NCBI GenBank assembly: GCA_003485325.1
Contig: DMZI01000067.1
Span: forward strand, 4,361-63,031
DNA from: Desulfotomaculum sp.
GTDB lineage: Bacteria; Bacillota; Desulfotomaculia; Desulfotomaculales; Nap2-2B
Length of the DNA: 58,671 nt
Reading direction: 5' to 3'
A program made the translations under genes and the position numbers. Below the pieces are notes generated by a model that saw only the letters and a program-made list of their open reading frames with translations, searched no databases and was not told where the DNA came from. This document shows positions 48,560-56,952 of the stretch, piece by piece (the stretch's first letter is position 1; the number at the start of each line of letters is the position of its first letter).

Positions 48560-50141
48560 TATCCGAGCTCCCCTTTATCTTCAGAAGACCATATGCAATG
48601 CTATCCACCAGGGCCTGCCAGCTGGCTTCGATTATGTTCGCGGATACACCCACCGTATTCCAGGAATGCTGGCCGTCGCCTGTTTCAATGAGAACCCGCA
48701 CCACTCCTCCGGTTCCTTCTGTTTCGTCCAGGACCCTGACCTTGTAGTCGTTAAGCTGTATCTTCCGGATATCGGGAAAGAACTCCTCCAGCGCCTTGCG
48801 CAGGGCGTTATCCAGGGCGTTGACCGGGCCATTGCCTTCCGCCGCGGTATGGACAACCCGGTCGCCGACAGTAAGTTTGATCACCGCCTCTGAATAAGCG
48901 GGGCTGTTTTCTTTTAGCTCGATGATTATGCGCAGGTTTTCCAGCCTGAAAGGCTCCTCGTAATTGTGATACACCTTGCGAAGCATAAGCTCTAAAGACC
49001 CTTCGGCGCCTTCAAACTGAAAACCCTGGCTCTCCAGTTCTTTAATCTGTTCCAGGATTTGTTTGTCCGGTATGGTTTGGGCGCCTTCCGGCGTGTGATC
49101 CAGCTTTAATTCCTTGTACTTATATAAAATGTTGGACAGGCCGCTTAACTCCGAAACCAGCACGCGCCTTTTATTGCCGATAAGTTCCGGGTCGATATGC
49201 TCGTAGGTGCGGTAGTCCTTTAAAATCGCGTTGACATGGATGCCCCCCTTGTGGGCAAATGCGCTCGATCCAACGAAAGGCTGCTGCGCGGCCGGGTGCA
49301 TGTTGGCTATTTCGCTTACATACCGGGATAAGGCGGTTAATTTGGACAGCCTCTCCTGTGGAATGGTTTGAACACCGTATTTTAAAGCCAGATTTGGTAT
49401 GATTGAACACAGATTGGCGTTCCCGCAGCGCTCGCCGTAGCCGTTGACCGTGCCCTGAACATGCGTGACGCCTGCCTGTACGGCGGCAAGTGTATTGGCC
49501 ACAGCCAGTTCCCCGTCGTTATGACAGTGGATCCCGAAAGGCACAGTGTATTTTAAGCGCAGCCCGCCGATAATTTCCGCAATCTCCTGCGGCAGACTGC
49601 CGCCGTTAGTATCGCAGAACACAAGTACGTCTGCGCCGCCCTGAACGGCAGCGTCAAGGGTAGCCTGAGCATAGACGGGGTTAGCTTTGAAGCCGTCAAA
49701 GAAATGCTCGGCGTCGTAGAAAACCTTTATCCCTTTACCCTTCAGGCAGGCAATCGACTCCCTGATCATCAGCAGGTTTTCTTCCAAAGTCGTCTGCAAG
49801 GCGTGCGTCACGTGAAAGTCCCATGTTTTGCCGACAATCGCCGCTATGGAAGTCCGGACATTAATTATACTTTGGATGTTTTCGTCAGCGGCGGCTTCGG
49901 TATTAGGGCGCCGCGTGCAGCCGAAGGCGGCAATCCTGGCATTCTTCAGGCTGTATTCGCCGATCTGGTTAAAAAAGCCCGCGTCTTTCGGGTTCGAGCC
50001 CGGCCAACCGCCCTCGATATAGTGAAACCCCATTTTGTCCAGCCTGAGGGCTATCTTGATTTTATCTTCAATGGAAAACGAGATACCTTCCCCCTGTGCG
50101 CCGTCACGCAGGGTGGTATCATAAATTTCAACTGCCGGCAT
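48543..50141 (-). CDS. cimA: (R)-citramalate synthase
   Basis: A 532-residue enzyme condensing pyruvate and acetyl-CoA to citramalate, the threonine-independent route to isoleucine. The HMGL-like barrel begins EIYDTTLRDGAQGEGISFS, has GGWPGSNPKD, HVTHALQTT, the metal-binding IHCHNDGELAVANTLAAV and GTVNGYGERCGNANL; the C-terminal LeuA-type dimer/regulatory domain follows (VRVLDETEGTGGVVRVLIET). Length and the EGGWPGSNPKD motif match CimA rather than 2-isopropylmalate synthase. It lies downstream of leuB, whose relaxed partners LeuCD/LeuB can process citramalate. Confidence 0.92.
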   Translation of the reverse strand: MPAVEIYDTTLRDGAQGEGISFSIEDKIKIALRLDKMGFHYIEGGWPGSNPKDAGFFNQIGEYSLKNARIAAFGCTRRPNTEAAADENIQSIINVRTSIAAIVGKTWDFHVTHALQTTLEENLLMIRESIACLKGKGIKVFYDAEHFFDGFKANPVYAQATLDAAVQGGADVLVFCDTNGGSLPQEIAEIIGGLRLKYTVPFGIHCHNDGELAVANTLAAVQAGVTHVQGTVNGYGERCGNANLCSIIPNLALKYGVQTIPQERLSKLTALSRYVSEIANMHPAAQQPFVGSSAFAHKGGIHVNAILKDYRTYEHIDPELIGNKRRVLVSELSGLSNILYKYKELKLDHTPEGAQTIPDKQILEQIKELESQGFQFEGAEGSLELMLRKVYHNYEEPFRLENLRIIIELKENSPAYSEAVIKLTVGDRVVHTAAEGNGPVNALDNALRKALEEFFPDIRKIQLNDYKVRVLDETEGTGGVVRVLIETGDGQHSWNTVGVSANIIEASWQALVDSIAYGLLKIKGSSDIAGTD

Positions 50142-50166
50142 TTTTCATCTTTCCTTCTGGCCTTTT

Positions 50167-51246
50167 TTAATTTGGGTTTTCAACCTGGGCGGCAATCAGA
50201 TCGCCCATTTCTTCCGTAGAAACCCTCTGGCGGCCTTCCTCCATAATGTCGCGGGTCCGGTAACCTTTTCTCAGCACTGCCCCCACCGCATCGTCAATTG
50301 CCCTGGCCGCTTCAGGCTGGCCAAGAGAAAAACGAAGCATCATCGCGCCTGACAGAATGGTGGCAATGGGGTTGATTACATTCAATCCGGTATATTTCGG
50401 CGCTGAACCGTGGCTTGGTTCGAAAAGGCCGACACCGTCCCCTACGCTGGCCGAGGCCAGCATACCCAGCGAGCCGGTCAGCTGCGCCGCCAGGTCGCTT
50501 AAAATATCACCAAACATATTTTCGGTCAGCAGTACGTCGAACTGGGTCGGAAAACGCACCAGCTGCATGGCGCAGTTATCCACCAGCATGTGGCTGGTTT
50601 CCACGTCCGGGTATTCGGGCGCCAGCCTGGTGATTACGTCGCGCCACAGGCGCGAGCTTTCCAGGACGTTAGCCTTATCAACAGAGGTAAGCTTCTTTCT
50701 CCGCTGCCGGGCCATCTCGTAGCCTTTCCTGGCTATCCGCTCAATCTCTGCAGTTGTGTAAACCAGAGTATCCGTGGCCCGCTCACCGCCCGGGATTGAT
50801 TCCCGCTTCTTTTCGCCAAAGTAGATGCCTCCGGTAAGTTCCCTGACCACCAGAAGGTCCAGCCCCTCGACTACCTCGCGCTTTAACGTGGAAGCGTCCG
50901 TCAGGGCTGGAAAAATCATTGCCGGGCGCAGGTTGGCGTAGGCATTTAAAGCTTTGCGCAAAGGGAGCAGCGCCCCCGCTTCCGGACGCAGGTGTACGGG
51001 AAGGTTATCCCACTTTGGTCCCCCTATGGCACCCAGTAAGATAGCGTCGCTTTGCTGGCAGAGTTCCATTGTTTCCGGCGGCAGGGGATGACCTGTGGCA
51101 TCATAAGCAGCCCCTCCAATATATCCCTCATGAAGATCAAATTCCAGTCCGAAGCGCCGCCCTGCGGCCTTGAGGACCTTTACGGCCTGAACCGTCACTT
51201 CCGGCCCTATTCCGTCTCCGGGTAAAACAGCTATTTTGTACACCAT
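50167..51246 (-). CDS. leuB: 3-isopropylmalate dehydrogenase
   Basis: A 359-residue NAD-dependent beta-decarboxylating dehydrogenase. AVLPGDGIGPEVTVQAVKVL opens the fold, LRPEAGALLPLRKALNAYAN binds substrate, VRELTGGIYFGE is the LeuB-specific segment, and DNCAMQLVRFPTQFDVLLTE and EPSHGSAPKYTG are conserved. It also serves the isoleucine branch from citramalate. Start GTG/ATG at 51246 overlaps the leuD end. Confidence 0.95.
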   Translation of the reverse strand: MVYKIAVLPGDGIGPEVTVQAVKVLKAAGRRFGLEFDLHEGYIGGAAYDATGHPLPPETMELCQQSDAILLGAIGGPKWDNLPVHLRPEAGALLPLRKALNAYANLRPAMIFPALTDASTLKREVVEGLDLLVVRELTGGIYFGEKKRESIPGGERATDTLVYTTAEIERIARKGYEMARQRRKKLTSVDKANVLESSRLWRDVITRLAPEYPDVETSHMLVDNCAMQLVRFPTQFDVLLTENMFGDILSDLAAQLTGSLGMLASASVGDGVGLFEPSHGSAPKYTGLNVINPIATILSGAMMLRFSLGQPEAARAIDDAVGAVLRKGYRTRDIMEEGRQRVSTEEMGDLIAAQVENPN

Positions 51247-51740
51247 TAATGCTCCTTCCTTAACTTCAGGTAATTAATCAGGCCGCCGGCGGCAATAATT
51301 TGCTGCATGAAAGGCGGCACCGGGATAAACTTGTAGTCCTTTGAGCTGGTCAGGTTTTTGATAACCCCCTGGTCAGTGTCCACTTCCACAAGGTCTCCCT
51401 GCCGTATATTGACGGCGGCGTCCGGTGATTCGAGAATAAGCAGCCCTATATTAAAAGCGTTCCGGTAAAAAATACGGGCAAAAGAGCTCGCAATCACACA
51501 ACTTACCCCGGAAGTCTTAATTGCCAGGGGAGCATGTTCACGCGAACTGCCGCTTCCGAAATTTTTGCCGGCTACTATAATATCCCCTTTGCTGACTTTG
51601 GAAGAAAACTGCGGATCAGCGTCCTCCATGCAGTGCAGGGCAAGTTCGGCGGGATCCGAAGTATTTAGATAACGCGCCGGGATGATGGCGTCAGTGTCGA
51701 TATCGTCGCCGAATCTCCAAGCCTTCCCTTGAAATTTCAT
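51246..51740 (-). CDS. leuD: 3-isopropylmalate dehydratase, small subunit
   Basis: A 164-residue small subunit, starting MKFQGKAWRFGDDIDTDAII as in the bacterial/archaeal short LeuD. GKNFGSGSSREHAPLAIKTS is the swivel-domain substrate loop and FYRNAFNIGLLILE follows. The frame is open to 51809, but ATG 51740 has AAGGAGG just before it and overlaps leuC by 4 bases. It works with LeuC in isomerising isopropylmalate or citramalate. Confidence 0.94.
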   Translation of the reverse strand: MKFQGKAWRFGDDIDTDAIIPARYLNTSDPAELALHCMEDADPQFSSKVSKGDIIVAGKNFGSGSSREHAPLAIKTSGVSCVIASSFARIFYRNAFNIGLLILESPDAAVNIRQGDLVEVDTDQGVIKNLTSSKDYKFIPVPPFMQQIIAAGGLINYLKLRKEH

Positions 51741-53002
51741 TTGATAACCTCCTTGGGCCCAACAATATATCCGGCTATAGCGGAAGCAGCCGCAACCGCG
51801 GGGTTGCATAAGTAAACCTCGCTCTCCCGGTCGCCCATCCTGCCCACAAAGTTGCGGTTTGTAGTCGCTAGGCAGCGCTCCCCTTTGGCCAGAATGCCCA
51901 TATGACCTCCTAAGCAGGGCCCGCAGGTTGGAGTGCTGAAAACCGCCCCGGCTTCCACGAAGTCCTCAATCAGGCCTTCCCGCAGCGACTGCAGGTAAAT
52001 TTTCTGCGTGCCTGGTATGACAATCAGCCTTACTTCCGGATGCACTTTCTTCCCCCTGATCAGGCCGGCTGCTAAGCGCAGGTCTTCCAGGCGCCCGTTC
52101 GTGCAGGAGCCGATGACGACCTGGTCGATCTTGATGTGGCCCGCCTGGCTTACCGGATGAACCTTTTCAGGCAGGTGGGGAAAGGCTACCAGCGGCTCCA
52201 TCCCGCTGACGTCGTACTCGCGCGTCCCCTTATACCGGGCGTCAGGGTCGCTGCTGTAAAAAGTATAAGGTCTTTTTGAGCGACCTTCTACATATTCATT
52301 TGTTATCTCATCCGGGGGAAAGATGCCGTTCTTGGCCCCCGCTTCAATAGCCATATTTGCCGCCGTAAACCTGCTGTCCATGGACAGCCTGTTGATTACG
52401 GGGCCTGTAAATTCCAGCGCCTGGTAGGCGGCGCCGTCAACACCGAGATCGCCGATGGCGAGCAGAATCAGATCTTTGCCGCTGACCCAGCGGGGCAGAT
52501 CGCCATTGTAGATCAGCTTGATCGATTCCGGAACTTTCAGCCAGATCTCCCCCGAGGCCATTGCCGCTGCAAGATCAGTGCTGCCCACGCCTGTTGAAAA
52601 AGCCCCCAGGGCGCCGTATGTGCAGGTGTGCGAATCGGCCCCGATAACCACGTCGCCCGGTCCGACCAGCCCTTCTTCCGGAAGCAGGCAGTGTTCTATC
52701 CCCATCCTGCCCGCCTCAAAGTAGTTGGTCAGCTTCTGTCGGGATGCAAACTCCCTCAGCATTTTGGCCTGTTCGGCGGACTTGATGTCCTTGTTGGGCA
52801 CGAAGTGGTCCGGTACAAGGACGACCCTTTCCGGGTCAAAAACACCGGACATGCCGATTTTTTCAAACTCCTGGATGGCCAGCGGAGCCGTAATATCATT
52901 GCCCAGCGCCAGGTCTATCCGGACGTTGATCAGTTCTCCCGGGCTCACCTTTTCCTTCTGCGCATGGGCAGCCAGAATCTTTTCCGTGATTGTCATGCTC
53001 AT
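51737..53002 (-). CDS. leuC: 3-isopropylmalate dehydratase, large subunit
   Basis: A 421-residue aconitase-fold enzyme binding a [4Fe-4S] cluster. GADSHTCTYGALGAFSTGVG near residue 122-141, VIGSCTNGRLEDLRLAA with the first cluster Cys, and TPTCGPCLGGHMGILAKGE with the CxxC pair are present. The length is that of the short (TIGR02086/01343) class that pairs with the small LeuD. It overlaps ilvB by 4 bases upstream and leuD by 4 downstream. Confidence 0.95.
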   Translation of the reverse strand: MSMTITEKILAAHAQKEKVSPGELINVRIDLALGNDITAPLAIQEFEKIGMSGVFDPERVVLVPDHFVPNKDIKSAEQAKMLREFASRQKLTNYFEAGRMGIEHCLLPEEGLVGPGDVVIGADSHTCTYGALGAFSTGVGSTDLAAAMASGEIWLKVPESIKLIYNGDLPRWVSGKDLILLAIGDLGVDGAAYQALEFTGPVINRLSMDSRFTAANMAIEAGAKNGIFPPDEITNEYVEGRSKRPYTFYSSDPDARYKGTREYDVSGMEPLVAFPHLPEKVHPVSQAGHIKIDQVVIGSCTNGRLEDLRLAAGLIRGKKVHPEVRLIVIPGTQKIYLQSLREGLIEDFVEAGAVFSTPTCGPCLGGHMGILAKGERCLATTNRNFVGRMGDRESEVYLCNPAVAAASAIAGYIVGPKEVIK

Positions 53003-54684
53003 AGTGTATTCTCTCCCTCGGCAAATTCAATTGCTTCATCGATACCTCTCCCGGCCGGCACCATCGGTGAAACGTTTTCTCCGGGGTAAACCAGGCAGTT
53101 CACCAGGGCGGGGCCGGGGGACTCCAATATCCCGGGCAGCATGCTGACGGCATCCTCCTCGCTGCGGATGGTAAAACCGTCGATTCCATATGCCCGGGCT
53201 AAAAGTTCGAAATCGGGGTGGAAAAGGAAATCCACCGCCATGTACCTTCCTTCGTAATAAACCTGCTGGAACTGCCGGACCATACCAAGTTTCTGATTGT
53301 TTAAGATAAATATCTTTATGGGCAGTTTCTGTTCTTTGACCGTGGACAGTTCCTGGATAGTCATCTGAAAACTGCCGTCTCCCGTGATCAGAATGACCTG
53401 CTGCCCCGGGATGCCCAACTGGGCGCCTACAGCGGCGGGAAGCCCAAAACCCATTGTGCCCAGGCCGCCGGAAGAAATCAGCATGCGGGGGTTTTTGAAC
53501 CGGTAATACTGCGCAACCCACATCTGGTGCTGGCCCACGTCGGTAACCACCAGGGAATCCCCGTCTGTTTCCGCATAGAGCCGCTCGATAATAAACTGGG
53601 GTTTCAACCCCCCTTCGCGGCTGTAGCGCATCGGGTAATTATCTTTTAGTTCCAGAATCCGCCTGTGCCATTCCGGACGCTCTGTCTTTTTAACCTGAGT
53701 CAGCAGCGCCTGCAATATTTGTTTAACGTCGCCCACGATGGGAAGGTTGACTTTTACGTTTTTTCCTATTTCAGCCGGGTCGATATCAATATGGATTATC
53801 CTTGCCCCGGGCGCAAAAGCGGAAATCCTGCCCGTGACGCGATCGTCAAAACGCGCGCCGAGGGCAATCAGCAAATCGCATTCCGTGATTGCCATATTTG
53901 CGTAGCGTGTGCCGTGCAGTCCCAGCATACCCAGGTAAAGCGGGTGATCTCCCGGAAAACTGGACAGGCCCATAAAGGTGTTGGTCACAGGCGCGTCAAT
54001 TGTTTCGGCGAGTTGTTTCAATTCACCGCAGGCGGAAGAGTTAAGAATTCCTCCCCCCGCGTAAATGACAGGCCGCTGGGCCTTGTCGATCAGTCTTGCT
54101 GCCTCTTTGATCATATTCGGGTGACCCCGGTAGGTCGGCTTGTAACCGCGCAGTTTAACGTTTTCGGGATACTTGAACTTAATCTTTGAACTTGTCACAT
54201 CTCCGGGCAGGTCGATCAATACCGGTCCGGGACGGCCGGTTGACGCTATATAAAAAGCTTTCTTGACTGTTTCACCCAGTTGCGCCGGGTCTTTGAGCAA
54301 AAAATTATGCTTGGTGATCGGAATTGTTATCCCTGTAGTATCCACTTCCTGAAACGCGTCGGTTCCGACCCGTTCGGTGTTCACCTGGCCGGTGATCACG
54401 ACCATGGGCACCGAATCCATATAAGCATTGGCTATTCCGGTTACTAAATTTGTTGCCCCGGGTCCGGAAGTGGCCATGCAGACACCAACCCTGCCGGTCG
54501 CCCGGGCATAGCCGTCCGCGGCGTGAACCGCGCCCTGCTCGTGCCTCACCAGGACGTGTTTGATCTTTGAATTGTACAGGGCGTCATACACCGGGGCTAT
54601 GGCTGCCCCCGGGATACCGAAAATAATTTCTATGTTTTCCTTTTCCAGGCAGCGAACCAGGGCCTGGGCGGCGGTAATTTCCAA
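52999..54684 (-). CDS. ilvB: Acetolactate synthase, large subunit (second copy)
   Basis: A 561-residue TPP enzyme making acetolactate or acetohydroxybutyrate. The catalytic Glu is in VRHEQGAVHAADGYARATG near residue 46-64, TSGPGATNLVTGIANAYMDS follows, and the TPP motif GDGSFQMTIQELSTV is near 437-451. It is about 65% similar by eye to the copy at 55243-56907, so both look functional. It lies between ilvN and leuC, where many relatives have ilvC and leuA. The start MEITAAQALVRCLEKENIEI is normal. Confidence 0.95.
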   Translation of the reverse strand: MEITAAQALVRCLEKENIEIIFGIPGAAIAPVYDALYNSKIKHVLVRHEQGAVHAADGYARATGRVGVCMATSGPGATNLVTGIANAYMDSVPMVVITGQVNTERVGTDAFQEVDTTGITIPITKHNFLLKDPAQLGETVKKAFYIASTGRPGPVLIDLPGDVTSSKIKFKYPENVKLRGYKPTYRGHPNMIKEAARLIDKAQRPVIYAGGGILNSSACGELKQLAETIDAPVTNTFMGLSSFPGDHPLYLGMLGLHGTRYANMAITECDLLIALGARFDDRVTGRISAFAPGARIIHIDIDPAEIGKNVKVNLPIVGDVKQILQALLTQVKKTERPEWHRRILELKDNYPMRYSREGGLKPQFIIERLYAETDGDSLVVTDVGQHQMWVAQYYRFKNPRMLISSGGLGTMGFGLPAAVGAQLGIPGQQVILITGDGSFQMTIQELSTVKEQKLPIKIFILNNQKLGMVRQFQQVYYEGRYMAVDFLFHPDFELLARAYGIDGFTIRSEEDAVSMLPGILESPGPALVNCLVYPGENVSPMVPAGRGIDEAIEFAEGENTL

Positions 54685-54704
54685 TAAAGGCCTCTCCTTA
54701 ATCT

Positions 54705-55226
54705 TTATTCAACATCCTGGTCTAATCCCGAATTTTCCACACTGGTAAACCTGGTGCCCCTTAACATGGCCACTTTCCCCGTCCGGACCATTTCCTTGAT
54801 CCCGTATGGCCGCAGGGATTCCTCAAATGCTGTTATTTTTCCCTCATCGCCGGTGCATTCCAGGGTAAGCGTTCGGCGTCCGAAATCTATGACGCGTGCG
54901 CGGAAGATGTCCGCGATAAGCATTATCTCGCCGCGCTGGCCGGCATCGGCGTTCACTTTGACCATAACCAGTTCCCTGTCAACATATTTTTCAGCGGTGA
55001 TGTCACCGACTTTGATTACGTCGATAAGTTTATGAAGCTGCTTGGTTACCTGCTCCACAATCCGGTCGTCGCCCTCAACAACTATGGTCATGCGCGAAAC
55101 AGCCGGATTTTCCGTCTGCCCCACGGCCAGGCTGTCAATGTTAAATCCCCGGCGGCTGAAAAGTCCCGCAACCCTGGCCAGGACACCGGGCTGATTCTCA
55201 ACCATAACAGAAAGCGTATGTTTCAT
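54705..55226 (-). CDS. ilvN: Acetolactate synthase, small regulatory subunit
   Basis: A 173-residue IlvN/IlvH. The N-terminal ACT domain reads HTLSVMVENQPGVLARVAGL and FSRRGFNIDSLAVGQTE, the usual valine-sensing site, and the C-terminal ACT-like domain has REIxLI-type and VDFGRRTLTLECTGDEGKI. It gives feedback inhibition and full activity to the large subunits. It sits between the two large-subunit genes, 17 and 21 bases from each. Confidence 0.95.
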   Translation of the reverse strand: MKHTLSVMVENQPGVLARVAGLFSRRGFNIDSLAVGQTENPAVSRMTIVVEGDDRIVEQVTKQLHKLIDVIKVGDITAEKYVDRELVMVKVNADAGQRGEIMLIADIFRARVIDFGRRTLTLECTGDEGKITAFEESLRPYGIKEMVRTGKVAMLRGTRFTSVENSGLDQDVE

Positions 55227-55242
55227 CTAAAATAATCTCCTC

Positions 55243-56907
55243 TTATCCCAGCATCTTGTCCAGGGGCTCACCGGGAGGCACCATCGGCATTACATTTTCC
55301 TCACGTTCAACCAAAAAGTCCATTACAACCGGTTTTTTTACCGCCAGAGCTTCTAAAAGCGCAGGGGCCACGTCCTTCTGCCTCTCTATCCGCATCCCCA
55401 CGGCGCCGTACGCCTCGGCAATCTTGGTGAAATCCGGGTTAATCAGCTCTGTTTGTGAATACCTGTGGTTGTAAAAAAGCTCCTGCCACTGCCTGACCAT
55501 CCCCAGGTAACCGTTGTTTAAAATAGCTATTTTAATAGGAAGATTATTGTTAACCGCCGTGGCCAGTTCCTGTATGTTCATCTGAATGCTTCCATCACCG
55601 GCAATGTTAAAGACCAGCTCATCGGGACAGGCAACCTGAACCCCGATGGCTGCAGGAAGCCCGAAGCCCATCGTTCCGAGCCCTCCGGAAGAAATAAAAG
55701 AACGCGGCCGGGTATAGTCGTAATAATGAGCGGACCACATCTGGTGCTGCCCCACATCAGTGACTATCCTTGCCCGGTCCTGGCCCGCGCGGTAAATCTC
55801 TCTGATTACAAACTGAGGTTTAAGCTTGCCTTCTTCGTTTTCTTCAAAGGTCAGGGGATATTCCTTTTTCCAGTTCTGCACCTGATCCTGCCAGGCGCCG
55901 GAAGGCTTTGCCTTTAAACGTTTGATCAGTTCCGCCAGTGAGTTTTTAACATCTCCCACAAGCGGAATGTCAACTTTCACATTTTTCCCGATTTCAGCAG
56001 GGTCTATATCAATGTGAATTACCTTGGCTTCCGGGACAAACCGTTCCAGCTTTCCCGTTACCCTGTCGTCAAAACGCACTCCTACGGCAATCAGCAAATC
56101 ACAGCTGCAGACAGCGTAATTTGCATATTTGCTCCCGTGCATACCCAGCATTCCCAACGCCAGGGGATGCCTTCCCGGAAATCCGGAAAGCCCCATCAAA
56201 GTCATCGTCACCGGAGCTATGATCTTTTCAGCAAACTGCTGAAGTTCCATGAAAGCGCCGGAATTAACAACCCCTCCTCCGGCATAGATGACCGGGCGTT
56301 TGGAGGCCATGATCACACGGACTGCCTCTTCCAGCCTATTTTTGGAAGGCACGTCCGGCAGGTTATATCCCGGCAGGTTAAGGGGGCTTTCTTCTTCAGG
56401 TTCCACGAGAGCGGCGGAAACATCCCGGGGTATATCGATCAGCACCGGCCCGGGCCTGCCTGTTGTGGCAATATGGAACGCCTCTTTGACCACCTTGGTT
56501 AGATCCTTTGCGTTTTTAACCAGATAACTGTGTTTCGTTATGGGCAATGTAATCCCTACAATATCCGCTTCCTGGAATGAATCCTTGCCCAACTGGGAAG
56601 TGACTACCTGACCTGTCAGGGCTATGATGGGGACAGAATCCATATATGCGTTCGCAATCCCGGTAACCAGATTGGTTGCCCCGGGTCCGGAAGTGGCCAG
56701 GCATACACCCGGCCGGCCGCTGGCGCGTGCATACCCGTCGGCTGCGTGTACGGCGCCCTGTTCATGTCTGGTCAGGATGTGCCGGATGTCGGAATCAAAA
56801 ATGGCGTCGTAGATAGGCAGGACGCTGCCCCCCGGATAACCGAAGATTGTATCTACTCCCTCTTCCCGTAAGCTTTCTAAAAGAATATTGGCTCCGGTTC
56901 TCTTCAT
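55243..56907 (-). CDS. ilvB: Acetolactate synthase, large subunit (first copy)
   Basis: A 554-residue acetohydroxyacid synthase catalytic subunit. LTRHEQGAVHAADGYARASG carries the catalytic Glu, ATSGPGATNLVTGIANAYMD follows, and the TPP-binding AGDGSIQMNIQELATAVNNN is near 435-454. The end MPMVPPGEPLDKML is typical of biosynthetic enzymes. It is followed by ilvN (17 bases) and preceded by ilvD (45 bases), the standard order. Confidence 0.96.
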   Translation of the reverse strand: MKRTGANILLESLREEGVDTIFGYPGGSVLPIYDAIFDSDIRHILTRHEQGAVHAADGYARASGRPGVCLATSGPGATNLVTGIANAYMDSVPIIALTGQVVTSQLGKDSFQEADIVGITLPITKHSYLVKNAKDLTKVVKEAFHIATTGRPGPVLIDIPRDVSAALVEPEEESPLNLPGYNLPDVPSKNRLEEAVRVIMASKRPVIYAGGGVVNSGAFMELQQFAEKIIAPVTMTLMGLSGFPGRHPLALGMLGMHGSKYANYAVCSCDLLIAVGVRFDDRVTGKLERFVPEAKVIHIDIDPAEIGKNVKVDIPLVGDVKNSLAELIKRLKAKPSGAWQDQVQNWKKEYPLTFEENEEGKLKPQFVIREIYRAGQDRARIVTDVGQHQMWSAHYYDYTRPRSFISSGGLGTMGFGLPAAIGVQVACPDELVFNIAGDGSIQMNIQELATAVNNNLPIKIAILNNGYLGMVRQWQELFYNHRYSQTELINPDFTKIAEAYGAVGMRIERQKDVAPALLEALAVKKPVVMDFLVEREENVMPMVPPGEPLDKMLG

Positions 56908-56952
56908 TTACTAAAAACCTCCAGGTCTTTTGCCTTCACAATTTTGCTTTAT

